Source of the DNA: an uncultured Chlamydiae bacterium
GTDB lineage: Bacteria > Chlamydiota > Chlamydiia > Chlamydiales > CALBHK01
Assembly (NCBI GenBank): GCA_937894565.1
Contig: CALBHK010000178.1
Location: 1-43,842, forward strand
Direction of reading: 5' to 3'
Length of the DNA stretch: 43,842 nucleotides
In this document: positions 33,301-41,840 of the stretch, piece by piece
How the letters are laid out: every line of letters starts with the position of its first letter
Position numbering within the stretch: the stretch's first letter is position 1
Made by a program: the position numbers and the translations under genes
The notes under the pieces: model-generated
The model's database searches: none
What the model was told of the DNA's origin: nothing
What the model saw: only the letters and a program-made list of their open reading frames with translations

Positions 33301-33900
33301 ATGTTTGATTTTGAACAGGCCAACGAGGCTATTAAAAAAAACGAAGTAATGAAAATCGAAGCAGGGGGCATGACGGTAGGGCAAGCTCAGCAGTTGCTTA
33401 GTAAAAAGCTTGATCTTACCCCTCTCATTTCCCGCGCATCGGAACATGAAGTGGTAAATGAAGAGAGCGCCAGCCAAGCGCTTTCTATGAGCTTGCAAGC
33501 CCGTAAAATTCGCAAGCAGTTGGATGAAACAAGATTGTCCATTGTTCGCCCGCATCTTGACTTTCAAAAGGCTGTAAACAAAATCGTCAAAGAGTACGAA
33601 TCGAAATTAGAGCACATTGAAAACAATCTTAAAAACAAGCTGGACGAGTACCTCAAGCAGGCCTCTTCCACCAATAATTCCTCCTTTATCAGCAAATCGA
33701 GAGAAATGCTAGTGGAAGATGGAAAACTTACCAAAGTGAAAAAGTGGGTCTGGGAGCTCGAAGATGAACAATCCATTCCTCGTGAATATCTTACTCTTGA
33801 TGAAAAAAAGATCGATGAAGCTGTCAAGCAAGGTATTCGAAATATTCCAGGCATAAAAGTTTTTGAAAAAGAAGAAATCACCATGCGTGTGAAAAACTAA
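33301..33900 (+). CDS. DUF1351-like phage protein preceding RecT
   Basis: 199 residues, largely helical with a coiled coil (about 60-120) and a C-terminal WVWELEDEQSIPREYLTLDEKKIDEAVKQ block typical of the phage family found directly before recT/bet genes. Ends GIKVFEKEEITMRVKN. AAGGAG is 7 nt before the ATG. It starts 12 nt after the small basic gene and ends 10 nt before recT, so the three form a unit. Thought to act with RecT in single-strand annealing; activity is not established. Confidence 0.75.
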   Translation: MFDFEQANEAIKKNEVMKIEAGGMTVGQAQQLLSKKLDLTPLISRASEHEVVNEESASQALSMSLQARKIRKQLDETRLSIVRPHLDFQKAVNKIVKEYESKLEHIENNLKNKLDEYLKQASSTNNSSFISKSREMLVEDGKLTKVKKWVWELEDEQSIPREYLTLDEKKIDEAVKQGIRNIPGIKVFEKEEITMRVKN

Positions 33901-33910
33901 GGAGCTAATT

Positions 33911-34834
33911 ATGAATTACGCAATGACATTATCAGATACTCAGATGCTGCCAAAAAATTTGGAAGCAGAGGAGATTTTTAAGTGGGGGCATGAATTAGGT
34001 AAATGCCCATTTTATCAAAAGCTAGGACCTGGCGGGGTAATCGCTGTGGTTTTAACAGCCAGGGAATTAGGACTGCCTCCAATGGCATGTTTGAATGGAG
34101 GGTTACATAACATTGAGGGTAAAGTCTCGATCAGCGCCCAAATGATGAACGCCATGATTATCAGATCGGGCCATTCTGCAAAACTGATCGAACTTACTCA
34201 GCAAAGATGCGTCATCCGGTTTAAGCGTCGCGAAGATAAGGAACACATCGATTACGCATACACGGTAGAAGAAGCACAAAAGGCAGGATACCTCGGTAAA
34301 AAGAATTGGCAGACGCACTTGAGAGACATGTTATTTTGCCGCTGCCTTTCCGGAGGAGCGCGCAAATTTATGCCGGATGTCATCGGAAACGTCTATATCC
34401 ATGGTGAGCTAGGCGATGAGACAATGCCAATCGTTCCTCAAGAAGTTCAAGATCATCCAGAAATTATCCAAGCTGCTCCTCAACAGCTAAGTAATCATAA
34501 AATTGAACCTTTTCAACAACCTGAAGAGCCTAAACAAATCGAACATGTCAAGGTTGATGGATACGAGGTTTTTTACGAAAAACACTTCCGCGAGGACGAT
34601 AAGGTGGCTTATGTCCGTAAAATCGCTCAAGCTACCAACAAGACAGAAACTCAAATTATCAATTCAGCCGTTGCCAACGAAGCTGGATTCTTGACTGCCT
34701 TTGAAAAGTGGAAAGCCGATCAAAAAAAATCGGAGAAGAAAGGAAAGAATAAGGGCGCCAGTGAAGCAACTGTCATCGCACCATTAGCGCCTCATTCAGA
34801 TGAAGTCCCACAATCAATGGACGAACTTATTTAG
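33911..34834 (+). CDS. recT: RecT-family single-strand annealing recombinase
   Basis: 307 residues. Seen: FYQKLGPGGVIAVVLTARELGLPPMACLNGGLHNIEGKVSISAQMMNAMI, the conserved RecT/Bet core; then TRRED-type basic region (RFKRREDKEHIDYAYT), a KKNWQTHLRDMLFCRCLSGGARKFMPDVIGNVY block; and a C-terminal acidic/Lys-rich tail. Forms rings on single-stranded DNA and pairs complementary strands. AAGGAG lies just before the ATG. With the upstream nuclease it gives a phage-type recombination pair. Such systems on plasmids help capture or exchange DNA. It overlaps the convergent small membrane gene by 8 nt. Confidence 0.88.
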   Translation: MNYAMTLSDTQMLPKNLEAEEIFKWGHELGKCPFYQKLGPGGVIAVVLTARELGLPPMACLNGGLHNIEGKVSISAQMMNAMIIRSGHSAKLIELTQQRCVIRFKRREDKEHIDYAYTVEEAQKAGYLGKKNWQTHLRDMLFCRCLSGGARKFMPDVIGNVYIHGELGDETMPIVPQEVQDHPEIIQAAPQQLSNHKIEPFQQPEEPKQIEHVKVDGYEVFYEKHFREDDKVAYVRKIAQATNKTETQIINSAVANEAGFLTAFEKWKADQKKSEKKGKNKGASEATVIAPLAPHSDEVPQSMDELI

Positions 34835-35009
34835 GCTTTGAATCAGGGGTAAGTTCGAGGCTTATCCCTGTCTCTTCCTTAATCACGTCCTCACAGCCTG
34901 CTCTATTAGGATTATCATTTCCAAGAGCAAGTACGCTGATGTATCCAATGATCAGACTGATGATAACTACCAGGCCAATAAATTGATAGGGCGGCTTCAC
35001 GTAAATCAT
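34827..35009 (-). CDS. Small membrane protein, hypothetical
   Basis: 60 residues: one hydrophobic helix (about 9-30, FIGLVVIISLIIGYISVLAL) then a hydrophilic region with a single Cys. No ribosome site is obvious. It converges on recT, overlapping it by 8 nt, and is the end of a - strand pair with the lipoprotein gene at 35047. No family recognised. Confidence 0.45.
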   Translation of the reverse strand: MIYVKPPYQFIGLVVIISLIIGYISVLALGNDNPNRAGCEDVIKEETGISLELTPDSKPK

Positions 35010-35046
35010 GTAGGCTGCAAAAGCATCTATTGTAGGTGGTCAGGTA

Positions 35047-35286
35047 TCATTTCACAGGAGCCTGTTGAACAGGAACCTGTTGAATTTGAACAACCGGATC
35101 CTTATCCTTATTTTTCACTTCGATGGCAACTGTCACATCAGTGTCTTTTTGAAAAGCTTCTTTGTCGATCTCCACTTTAACAGCTGTATCTGTTGCGATG
35201 TCTTCGACGGCTTTGAATAATTCCGGCAGTGCCGCACAACCAGTTACAAGAAAAATTAGAGAGACAAATAGAAAAGAGCGAACCAT
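35047..35286 (-). CDS. Small lipoprotein
   Basis: 79 residues. Signal peptide MVRSFLFVSLIFLVTGCA with lipobox LVTGC (Cys17), so likely lipid-anchored. Mature part is acidic/polar, with repeated Val/Asp/Lys and a VQIQQVPVQQAPVK tail. GGGGG is a few nt before the ATG. It follows no strong promoter. Neighbouring gene at 34827 encodes a membrane helix; the pair may be a phage lysis or entry-exclusion unit, a guess from size and order only. Confidence 0.65.
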   Translation of the reverse strand: MVRSFLFVSLIFLVTGCAALPELFKAVEDIATDTAVKVEIDKEAFQKDTDVTVAIEVKNKDKDPVVQIQQVPVQQAPVK

Positions 35287-35857
35287 AAAACCCCCATGTT
35301 AAAAAAATCAAGCTTAGATTGAGTGAATTGATTGGATAAATGGGGGATTTGAGAACTTAAAGAGTTGAGCTAATGAGTCGTTAACTTAACGTCTGATAAT
35401 ACAGCTTATGTTGCATAAACACTTATAAATCAGTGACTAACGAAAAAATCCACATAAAAACCGGCTCATTAAAGCTTCGCCACTTTTGGTCGATGAAATC
35501 ACTCGTACAGCCTATACAAGACTTCAGAGTAACCATTTCTATACTTTCTTATGTTAGTCTCAGTATTCTTTTACAGTATTATGTCCCAGAAGTCAAATAT
35601 TTATGAACGGTTTTCAAAATACTGAATTTTTTTGACGATATCCATCACAAAAAAGAACCATGATTCAATGATTACTGTGTTTGAGCTACTTAGGAAATCC
35701 GAGAAGGAGAAAAATGTTTCTCATTATAACGTAAAATTCAACTCCTCTGCTAAAGCCAGAAATATTTTTTTCCGTATACCCAGCTTTCTGGATGCCCAAC
35801 CTTCCAATTGTTTGTTAGTCCAGATTCCTGGGAATTTTTAGCGGTGTGCATGAGAAA

Positions 35858-35885
35858 GGTCGATTTTGTTTACATGTGTTTACAA
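35858..35885 (+). repeat. Iteron copy 1
   Basis: GGTCGATTTTGTTTACATGT, then GTTTACAA. Full-length copy, 28 nt. Confidence 0.8.
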
Positions 35886-36063
35886 GTACGAGCTATGGTA
35901 ACCTGAACAAAATTTGGCACCTTCCCAAAAATGAAAAACAGGCAGATTTATCGTGTAAATCATTGTTTAAAAAAGCTTTCATGTGCTTTTACAACATGTT
36001 TAAAACAATAATGAACTTAAAACAGCAACGAATCTCTGTCATCAAAATCTTGTGAACAAGAAA

Positions 36064-36090
36064 GGTCGATTTTGTTTACACTGTTTACAA
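36064..36090 (+). repeat. Iteron copy 2
   Basis: GGTCGATTTTGTTTACACTG, then TTTACAA, 27 nt; identical to copy 6. Confidence 0.8.
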
Positions 36091-36099
36091 AAAACTTTC

Positions 36100-36530
36100 C
36101 ATGGATTGAGGGCGACTGCACATATAACCGATCTTCGTAGCTTTAGGGGTCAGTCTTGAACAAGTCATCAACGCGGCGAAGGGACCTGCATAACTACTTA
36201 CTTGGAAGGCGCTAACAACTTAAGAAGGCGACATAGGGGGCGGATCACCCAACCAAAGGGTGTGATGCAGAAATCTTGCGATCCAAGTCAGGTAGACGGC
36301 GTTTCTGACCATCTACCATGACTCAAATTCACTTAGGGGCATAGTTATGTCATCTAGCCACAAACTGCTGGTATAAGAAGCTCAATTAACCACCATCATC
36401 GTCAATTTCGGAAGCTGGCTGTAGCCGATCGCCTGAATGTAGTTCAAAGACGAAAGCCCGAATAACATTTCGGAGATCATTCAGCCGACGGAGAATATCA
36501 CCAAACTAGAAAAAAATGAGAACTCTTCTG
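36100..36530. other. GC-richer, structured-looking block inside the origin region
   Basis: Less AT-rich than its surroundings, without an open frame longer than about 50 codons, and with local hairpins (for example GGATCACCC/GGGTGTGATGC at 36241-36274) and a GAAGGCG direct repeat. Possibly a remnant of another element, a non-coding RNA or a control region. I could not match it to a known RNA family, and no start or stop arrangement is preserved. Confidence 0.35.
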
Positions 36531-36621
36531 TCTGGCAAGAAAGATAATCATTAACTCAGCTCTTTGCTTCCTGAAAAAATGTTACTGTGATTAAGAGGGG
36601 GCGGTTTTTGTGATTCAGATC

Positions 36622-36639
36622 AGTCGATTTTGTTTACAA
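36622..36639 (+). repeat. Iteron, partial copy 3
   Basis: AGTCGATTTTGTTTACAA: first half only. Preceded by TGTGATTCAGAT, which also precedes copy 9. Confidence 0.6.
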
Positions 36640-36675
36640 AAAAAGGAAATCACAGGAGATGTTGTGAATGACGGG

Positions 36676-36703
36676 GGTCGGTTTTGTTGACAACTGTTTA
36701 CAA
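36676..36703 (+). repeat. Iteron copy 4 (variant)
   Basis: GGTCGGTTTTGTTGACAACT, then GTTTACAA. Two changes from the consensus. Confidence 0.65.
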
Positions 36704-36809
36704 GAACTTGACTCAGTCCTATTTTCTATCCCACATTGTGATCTAAAGAAGTTTTCAGATAAGACGAAAAAACAGATTCAAAATAAAATTAGCTCGTGTG
36801 AGTCAGGAA

Positions 36810-36837
36810 GGTCGCTTTTGTTTACATAGGTTTACAA
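36810..36837 (+). repeat. Iteron copy 5 (variant)
   Basis: GGTCGCTTTTGTTTACATAG, then GTTTACAA. Confidence 0.7.
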
Positions 36838-36993
36838 ACTCTTTCCTGAATTCAAAAATCTTTCGTTGAAAGTACTAAAAAATCTATTCTTACTCTAATG
36901 AGAGAGCTTTTTTATACTTCTCTGATATAAAAAAAACATTGTTACTTTCCGAAGCTGTCAAGGAGTTGCGTATTCAATATTGTGAATGATGAG

Positions 36994-37020
36994 GGTCGAT
37001 TTTGTTTACACTGTTTACAA
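36994..37020 (+). repeat. Iteron copy 6
   Basis: GGTCGATTTTGTTTACACTG, then TTTACAA. Like copy 4 it is preceded by TGTGAATGA. Confidence 0.8.
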
Positions 37021-37635
37021 GATGTCATTTTAATGAGCAAGGACCTCGACCTAGCACCTTAATTCTGCTTTCTGAGCCTTACACAAGCAATACCAAAGTG
37101 ATTTGGAGTCTTTGCCGTCATGATCAATAATTGCTAATCGAGTACAGAAAAGTGGTTTGTACAAATCCTTTGTTTTTTCTGAAAATAGGTTAGTCACACA
37201 TTCGGAAGGGTTAGCCAGATATTGAGTTTTTCTCGAGAGTAAAGGGTAGTCACTGACCTTTTCAAAAACTATATGTTTGACTTATTTCTAAATGTTAAAT
37301 GCTTTTTTGCTAAATTTTTGCAATTTGCACGCTTTTTTCTCCTGTTTCATGCGAAAACATATTGCAATAGGTAAAAGAGGAAGGGCGCGGCTTTGATAAA
37401 AGGAAATGCTTTAGGCAAGTTATCTTTATTTTCAGATGGGTTTTTTTTGGCTCTCGGAGCGAAGCGGGAGAGAGCCTGTTTACTGCGAAGCTGTAAACAT
37501 TTTATATTCTAGTTGAATATAATTAGGGTTGTTTACTTAAGGATAAGTCTAACAAAATAAGGGACTTGCAAAACAGCCTGGGATTGAGAAGGGGCGGTCT
37601 CGTGAACGAGAGGGGGCGGTATTGAGATTGAGGAC

Positions 37636-37653
37636 GGGCGATCCTGTTTACAA
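37636..37653 (+). repeat. Iteron, degenerate copy 7
   Basis: GGGCGATCCTGTTTACAA: one half-site. Confidence 0.4.
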
Positions 37654-37679
37654 ATAGGGTATTTTCAGTGCATAAGAAG

Positions 37680-37706
37680 GGTCGATTTTGTTTACAGTGT
37701 TTACAA
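37680..37706 (+). repeat. Iteron copy 8
   Basis: GGTCGATTTTGTTTACAGTG, then TTTACAA. Confidence 0.8.
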
Positions 37707-37794
37707 GAATTAACCCTTTTTTTGAATATCAATTTCCACCTAAGTTTCTAGTGTTTAAGCGCATAAAAATGGATATTCCTTTGTGATTCAGATA

Positions 37795-37810
37795 GGTCGC
37801 TTTTGTTTAC
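37795..37810 (+). repeat. Iteron, partial copy 9 overlapping a stop codon
   Basis: GGTCGCTTTTGTTTAC. The complementary TAA at 37807-37809 is the stop codon of the candidate initiator gene, so gene end and repeat are joined. Confidence 0.6.
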
Positions 37811-39453
37811 GAAAATTTATCAGCAAATGCCCTCACTTTGTCAGAGACTTCTTTTGTAATGTGCCTCTTTTCATTTAAGAGAAAACTGACCATTTGCCCA
37901 GTGATGCCAAGATGATTACCAAATTGCCTAACGTTAAGTTTGGATTTTTTGTATATCTCCTTAAATTCTTCAATGCCAAGGGTTTTATCTTCTTTTTTCT
38001 CTAGTGCTGGTATTTCTCTATTTGCTTGTACGAGTCTTAATTCTTGCCCTAACCACTCAGGTGGAGTAAGTGTAAGAGAACAACTAAAAGGATCTGCACA
38101 TTCAGAAGGCAAAAACTTTTCTCCTGTGTGAGACCAGTCTCCTAAGTATCCATGCTCTTTCATATAGCTAAGCTCGGACTCTAGAGATCTAAGGTCTCTC
38201 ATCTTATATCTTCCTGATGGATCTAAATCGCACCAGTCCATTAAGCTGCGAATGGATATTTTCTGTTGAGGGTTCATTCTCCAGAAAATGGCCAATAATG
38301 GAGTTAGGTAAATTGTAAGAGGATGCTCACGATGGTTCTCCTGAGCAATTTTCTTTAGAAGTTTGGTATATTTGGCAGATTGTCCATCTTTTGGTTCAAA
38401 TGCATTTTTATACCAAAAATCAGTCGCTCTCAGCTTGATTTTTTCATCAATGATAACCTTATCGAATATCTCTTGCCTGAATCCATCGATGCTAAAAAGG
38501 CGTTCTCCCTGGATGACCTCTTTTTTTCCCTCTTTTTTTCTAGCCGTGATAAAAAGACTCTGAAAGACTCTGATAATCTCGCTTGCAGTCTTCTTTAATT
38601 CATGATCATAGGTGCCATTAGCCTTTTTTCTATGACCCAGTCTTGCTAGATGATCATTTACACTCCAAATGAAATGGCCCTTTCTAAAATTTTCTTCTAG
38701 GCCAATTAAGAAACCTAGAAGATGCCGCAGTCCTTCAGCACCAAATGTGCGCTTGATATAAAGGGCTAAGCTAACCTCTCTGAAGTGAATGTCAGATTTG
38801 AAAAGCGAAATGTCAATTTCAGCCTGCGCTTCTACTTTTGGATTATCGCTTACGACTGCAATATATTTTTCTTCAATCGTTTCCCGTCCATTAAGATAGG
38901 AAGCAGTTTTTTCGACTTTTAATATTGAAGACAGGAATTCCTCAGCCTCTTTTTGCTCTATTGCAGTCCATTCGGAATGAGGCTTGCTTAACAGTCTTCT
39001 TGGAATCATATCTGGCTTTCCGGCAAACATGGCAAGCAACGTAAACATGAGAGCATGCGATGGAAGAGCAAATGTGTCTTTATTTGACGATTGGTCGATA
39101 ATGTTTTGAATAGCCTCTTCTATAAGAGAGCGTTGAGCGGTAGGACCCATCTCATTAAGGATATTCTTCAAAGAGACAAGTTGATTTGGAGAAAAGCTCT
39201 GTATGGGCGATATGGCGGATTCCCATTCTTGTTTTTCTGAGGATTTTATTTTAAGCGACATGCCAAGTAGTTGCATGTCTTCAACAGAGTCTAAAATTTC
39301 GACGGTTTTTCCCGTTTTTTTATCAACGACGTGGAGTTGATAACTTGTTTCCGTATCCTTTGGAGGGATAATGAGCTCACCGACAAGCGGAATTGAAGGC
39401 TTTTTTACTTTTTTTGATTTCATTTTTTCTTTGGTAGTGTTCATATCGCTCAT
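37807..39453 (-). CDS. Candidate plasmid replication initiator
   Basis: 548 residues, not a family I can name. It is basic at the start (KEKMKSKKVKKPS), helical in the middle, with a winged-helix-like section at about 380-470 (KISIRSLMDWCDLDPSGRYKMRDLRSLESELSYMKEHGYLGDW) and a C-terminal helix-turn-helix (NVRQFGNHLGITGQMVSFLLNEKRHITKE, about 505-540) of XRE type. It overlaps the primase-helicase start by 4 nt (ATGA), so the two are translationally coupled. Its 3' end runs into the iteron region, and the last iteron contains its stop. Position and DNA-binding domains make a replication initiator or iteron-binding role likely; other explanations, such as a copy-control protein, remain open. Confidence 0.65.
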   Translation of the reverse strand: MSDMNTTKEKMKSKKVKKPSIPLVGELIIPPKDTETSYQLHVVDKKTGKTVEILDSVEDMQLLGMSLKIKSSEKQEWESAISPIQSFSPNQLVSLKNILNEMGPTAQRSLIEEAIQNIIDQSSNKDTFALPSHALMFTLLAMFAGKPDMIPRRLLSKPHSEWTAIEQKEAEEFLSSILKVEKTASYLNGRETIEEKYIAVVSDNPKVEAQAEIDISLFKSDIHFREVSLALYIKRTFGAEGLRHLLGFLIGLEENFRKGHFIWSVNDHLARLGHRKKANGTYDHELKKTASEIIRVFQSLFITARKKEGKKEVIQGERLFSIDGFRQEIFDKVIIDEKIKLRATDFWYKNAFEPKDGQSAKYTKLLKKIAQENHREHPLTIYLTPLLAIFWRMNPQQKISIRSLMDWCDLDPSGRYKMRDLRSLESELSYMKEHGYLGDWSHTGEKFLPSECADPFSCSLTLTPPEWLGQELRLVQANREIPALEKKEDKTLGIEEFKEIYKKSKLNVRQFGNHLGITGQMVSFLLNEKRHITKEVSDKVRAFADKFS

Positions 39454-41795
39454 TTTTTCTCTTTTAGTGTAGACAAGGGCCTGTCAAATACCAAAGAGAT
39501 GGTTTGATTGGATGGGCCATTGCGGTTTTTAAGGACAACAAAATCGAGGTCCACAGTTCTACTCATTAGGGATTCTCCCTTGCTGTCTGATTTTTCTTTA
39601 GCGTCATTCCAGATACCTAAAACAAGTTTAGCATCGTTTTCAATATCCCCAGCTTCGCGCAAATTATCGAGGCGTAAAACTTCTTGCTTGGTGTTTCCCC
39701 TTCCAAATTGTGCTCCAAGAATGATCGGAACTGAATTGAATTTTGCTGTTTCCAGAATTGTTTCAGAGATTTTTTGCAGTTCTAGCTGTCTTGTAGAGGA
39801 TTTTCCTTTGAATTTTATTTTTTGAATATAATCAATGAAGATTGCCCCCATTTTTCCACGTTCTTTCAAACTGGCGATGACTTTGCTTAGGTCATCCACA
39901 AAATAAGGAAAATCACTGACAACCAATCTATGGCTTTCAGTCAGGGATTGAAGAAGAGCAACTCCTTCATTGATCTTAGGATTTTTTGTAAAACCCCCTC
40001 TCAGATATCCTTCTAGGTTGCCAAGGTTATTGGCTTCATTGATAAATTCCCCTGTTAGGATATTCAGAACTTTTAAAAGAATTTGATTTTTAGGTTCTTC
40101 GTAAGAGAAAAAGTAAAATTCTCTATCTGGGTAGAGTTTGACCATATTAACGAAAAAATTAAGCAAAGCTGTTGTTTTTCCATGCGAAGGTCTTCCAGCA
40201 ATAATGGTGATGGCTTCTTGAGGGATTTGAATGGTAGCATCAAGCGATTTATATCCAGTTTTCAAGCCTTCTTGAATAGATGACAAATCTTGTTTTAGGT
40301 TTTCTACAGTATAGGGCTTAAGCAGAAAGTCATCTTTTTTATGCTCTTTTTTTACTTGAGAAAGAATCTGCTCGGCTTTCTTTATTTCTCCGAGTGAAAT
40401 AAGCTTTTGAGCCTCTGCAAGGGATTTTTTGTAATTTTCATCTTCCTCTTTCTTTTTTTGCTCTTTTAGGGATTTAGCCATAATGTCATCAATCTCATTA
40501 GGACTAAGATTGAAAATTGCTTCCATTTCTTGCTTAAAGATACTCTTGTCTAAAGCATCTTCAATTTTAACATATTCTTTGGAGGCTCTTCCTAATGCAG
40601 AATAACGACCCATGTCAGTGTTTAGGTCGTCTTTATAAGCAAGATAAGAAGGAAGCCATCTCGCTCGCGATTGAGCTTTTTCTTTGATCAATTTTTTTAA
40701 TGCGTCATGACCGTTAGCTTTGACGTATTCATCCGGATCCTTAAACGGGCTGAGAAGATGAGGAGGAAGAATAAATGCTTTGATTCCGTTTGCCTCTAAA
40801 ATGTCCGAGGCTTTTTTAGCCTTTTCAATAGATCCAATCTCCCCTTTGCTATCCTTAGAATCATTGTCAAAAATAATGACGACACTTTCTATTTCATAAA
40901 TCCTTAAACTTTCGAGGTGCTTAGAAGATAAGTCCCCTTGACCGGTTGCAACGATATTTTGAATTCCAAGGCTAGGGAGATAGGCAGCATCTGGAAGCCC
41001 TTCGACGAGAAGAAGCTGGCTTTCGCGTTTGCATTTATAAATGTTGAAGAGATCGTCTTTTTTGAGACCAGCTGTATAGCTCCATCTATAAAGCTTTCCA
41101 TCGGAATCAGGAACACCTTCTTTAATGGTTGCTCTTTTTGCGAAGCCTAATATTTTTCCGAACTTGTCTCTATAAGGAAGTGCTGCTCTAAAAAGATCTC
41201 CGCCTGCGCCATTGAGTTTAATTTCGCTTATTTCGTGATGTCTTTCTGGAGGAAGCTGAGACCTTAGATGCTCTCTTATTTGCGCGTCCTTAGGCCAATA
41301 CATCCATTCTGTCGTCAAAAGCTTTGCAGCATCATACCCCCTTACTTCAGTCAGATATTGAAATGCTTCTTTTCCTTCTTTCTTTGCGAGCATGGTTTTC
41401 CCATATTCGAAGACCAATTCATACAGGTTGGCGAGAGCGTAAGATTTTTTAGTCTCAGGAGCAACGGGGTTATGTTTATGCAACTCGTCTAGTAAATCAC
41501 AACGAAAGGTTTCTGCTAGATATTTGCATGCATCCACATAGCCAAAGCCTTTTTCCCTTTGGACAAGTTCTATTACATCAAAGGATTCATTACAGCTAAA
41601 GCAATGAAATTGACTCCATCCAGAACCTAGCCTAAAGCATTGACCAGTTTTTGACTCATGCCCTGAAATGCATTTTCCAACCAAATAACCGCCAACGCGC
41701 TTGAGATTTAATTTATGATGGAGGTCTAGATGTTCAGCAACCTCCTCAATGCGTATAGAGGCCTTTAGTTTTTCTTTTACCAAATTGTCAATCAT
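39450..41795 (-). CDS. Primase-helicase fusion (CHC2 zinc finger, TOPRIM, DnaB-like)
   Basis: 781 residues combining DNA priming and unwinding, as in T7 gp4-like and some plasmid replication enzymes. Seen in order: CHC2-type zinc site C42, H46, C65, C68; TOPRIM domain with LLLVEGLPDA (about 260-270) and IIFDNDSKDS (about 306-315); a linker with a coiled coil rich in Lys and Glu (about 440-490); then a DnaB/RecA helicase domain with Walker A GRPSHGKTT (about 534-542), Walker B IFIDYIQ (about 650) and GAQFGRGNTK. Active-site residues appear intact. It is the third gene of the - strand replication operon, 45 nt from the preceding partition gene and overlapping the initiator candidate. Confidence 0.9.
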   Translation of the reverse strand: MIDNLVKEKLKASIRIEEVAEHLDLHHKLNLKRVGGYLVGKCISGHESKTGQCFRLGSGWSQFHCFSCNESFDVIELVQREKGFGYVDACKYLAETFRCDLLDELHKHNPVAPETKKSYALANLYELVFEYGKTMLAKKEGKEAFQYLTEVRGYDAAKLLTTEWMYWPKDAQIREHLRSQLPPERHHEISEIKLNGAGGDLFRAALPYRDKFGKILGFAKRATIKEGVPDSDGKLYRWSYTAGLKKDDLFNIYKCKRESQLLLVEGLPDAAYLPSLGIQNIVATGQGDLSSKHLESLRIYEIESVVIIFDNDSKDSKGEIGSIEKAKKASDILEANGIKAFILPPHLLSPFKDPDEYVKANGHDALKKLIKEKAQSRARWLPSYLAYKDDLNTDMGRYSALGRASKEYVKIEDALDKSIFKQEMEAIFNLSPNEIDDIMAKSLKEQKKKEEDENYKKSLAEAQKLISLGEIKKAEQILSQVKKEHKKDDFLLKPYTVENLKQDLSSIQEGLKTGYKSLDATIQIPQEAITIIAGRPSHGKTTALLNFFVNMVKLYPDREFYFFSYEEPKNQILLKVLNILTGEFINEANNLGNLEGYLRGGFTKNPKINEGVALLQSLTESHRLVVSDFPYFVDDLSKVIASLKERGKMGAIFIDYIQKIKFKGKSSTRQLELQKISETILETAKFNSVPIILGAQFGRGNTKQEVLRLDNLREAGDIENDAKLVLGIWNDAKEKSDSKGESLMSRTVDLDFVVLKNRNGPSNQTISLVFDRPLSTLKEKK

Positions 41796-41840
41796 GCTCA
41801 GTCCCCGTCAGACTTCTCTCAAAGCCAACTATTTCTCTGT

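Larger units (their letters stand above)
35287..37806. other. Gene-free origin-like region with dispersed iterons
   Basis: About 2.5 kb with no convincing gene, AT-rich with several dispersed 27-28 bp repeats of the form GGTCGATTTTGTTTACA-N2-4-TTTACAA plus partial copies, listed separately. A GC-richer block (36100-36530) interrupts it. The replication genes begin directly after it on the - strand, and the last partial repeat contains the stop codon of the candidate initiator gene. Functions expected here: plasmid origin, incompatibility and copy control. Open frames inside it are short and overlap the repeats. Confidence 0.7.

Noticed and set aside
35632..36055. Two frames of 69 residues near iterons 1 and 2
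   Set aside because: They run through repeat DNA, lack ribosome sites and have no recognisable features.
36160..36420. tmRNA, RNase P or group II intron identity for the GC-richer block
   Set aside because: None of the conserved signature segments of those RNAs is present.
37450..37500. Hairpins GGCTCTC/GAGAGCC and GTTTAC/GTAAAC as a terminator
   Set aside because: No U-tract follows the stems on either strand; more likely part of the origin structure.
37523..37732. 69-residue - strand frame with a Cys pair
   Set aside because: It is a shadow of iteron copies 7 and 8.
35858..37810. CRISPR array considered for the repeats
   Set aside because: Repeat spacing is highly irregular, copies are imperfect and there are no cas genes.
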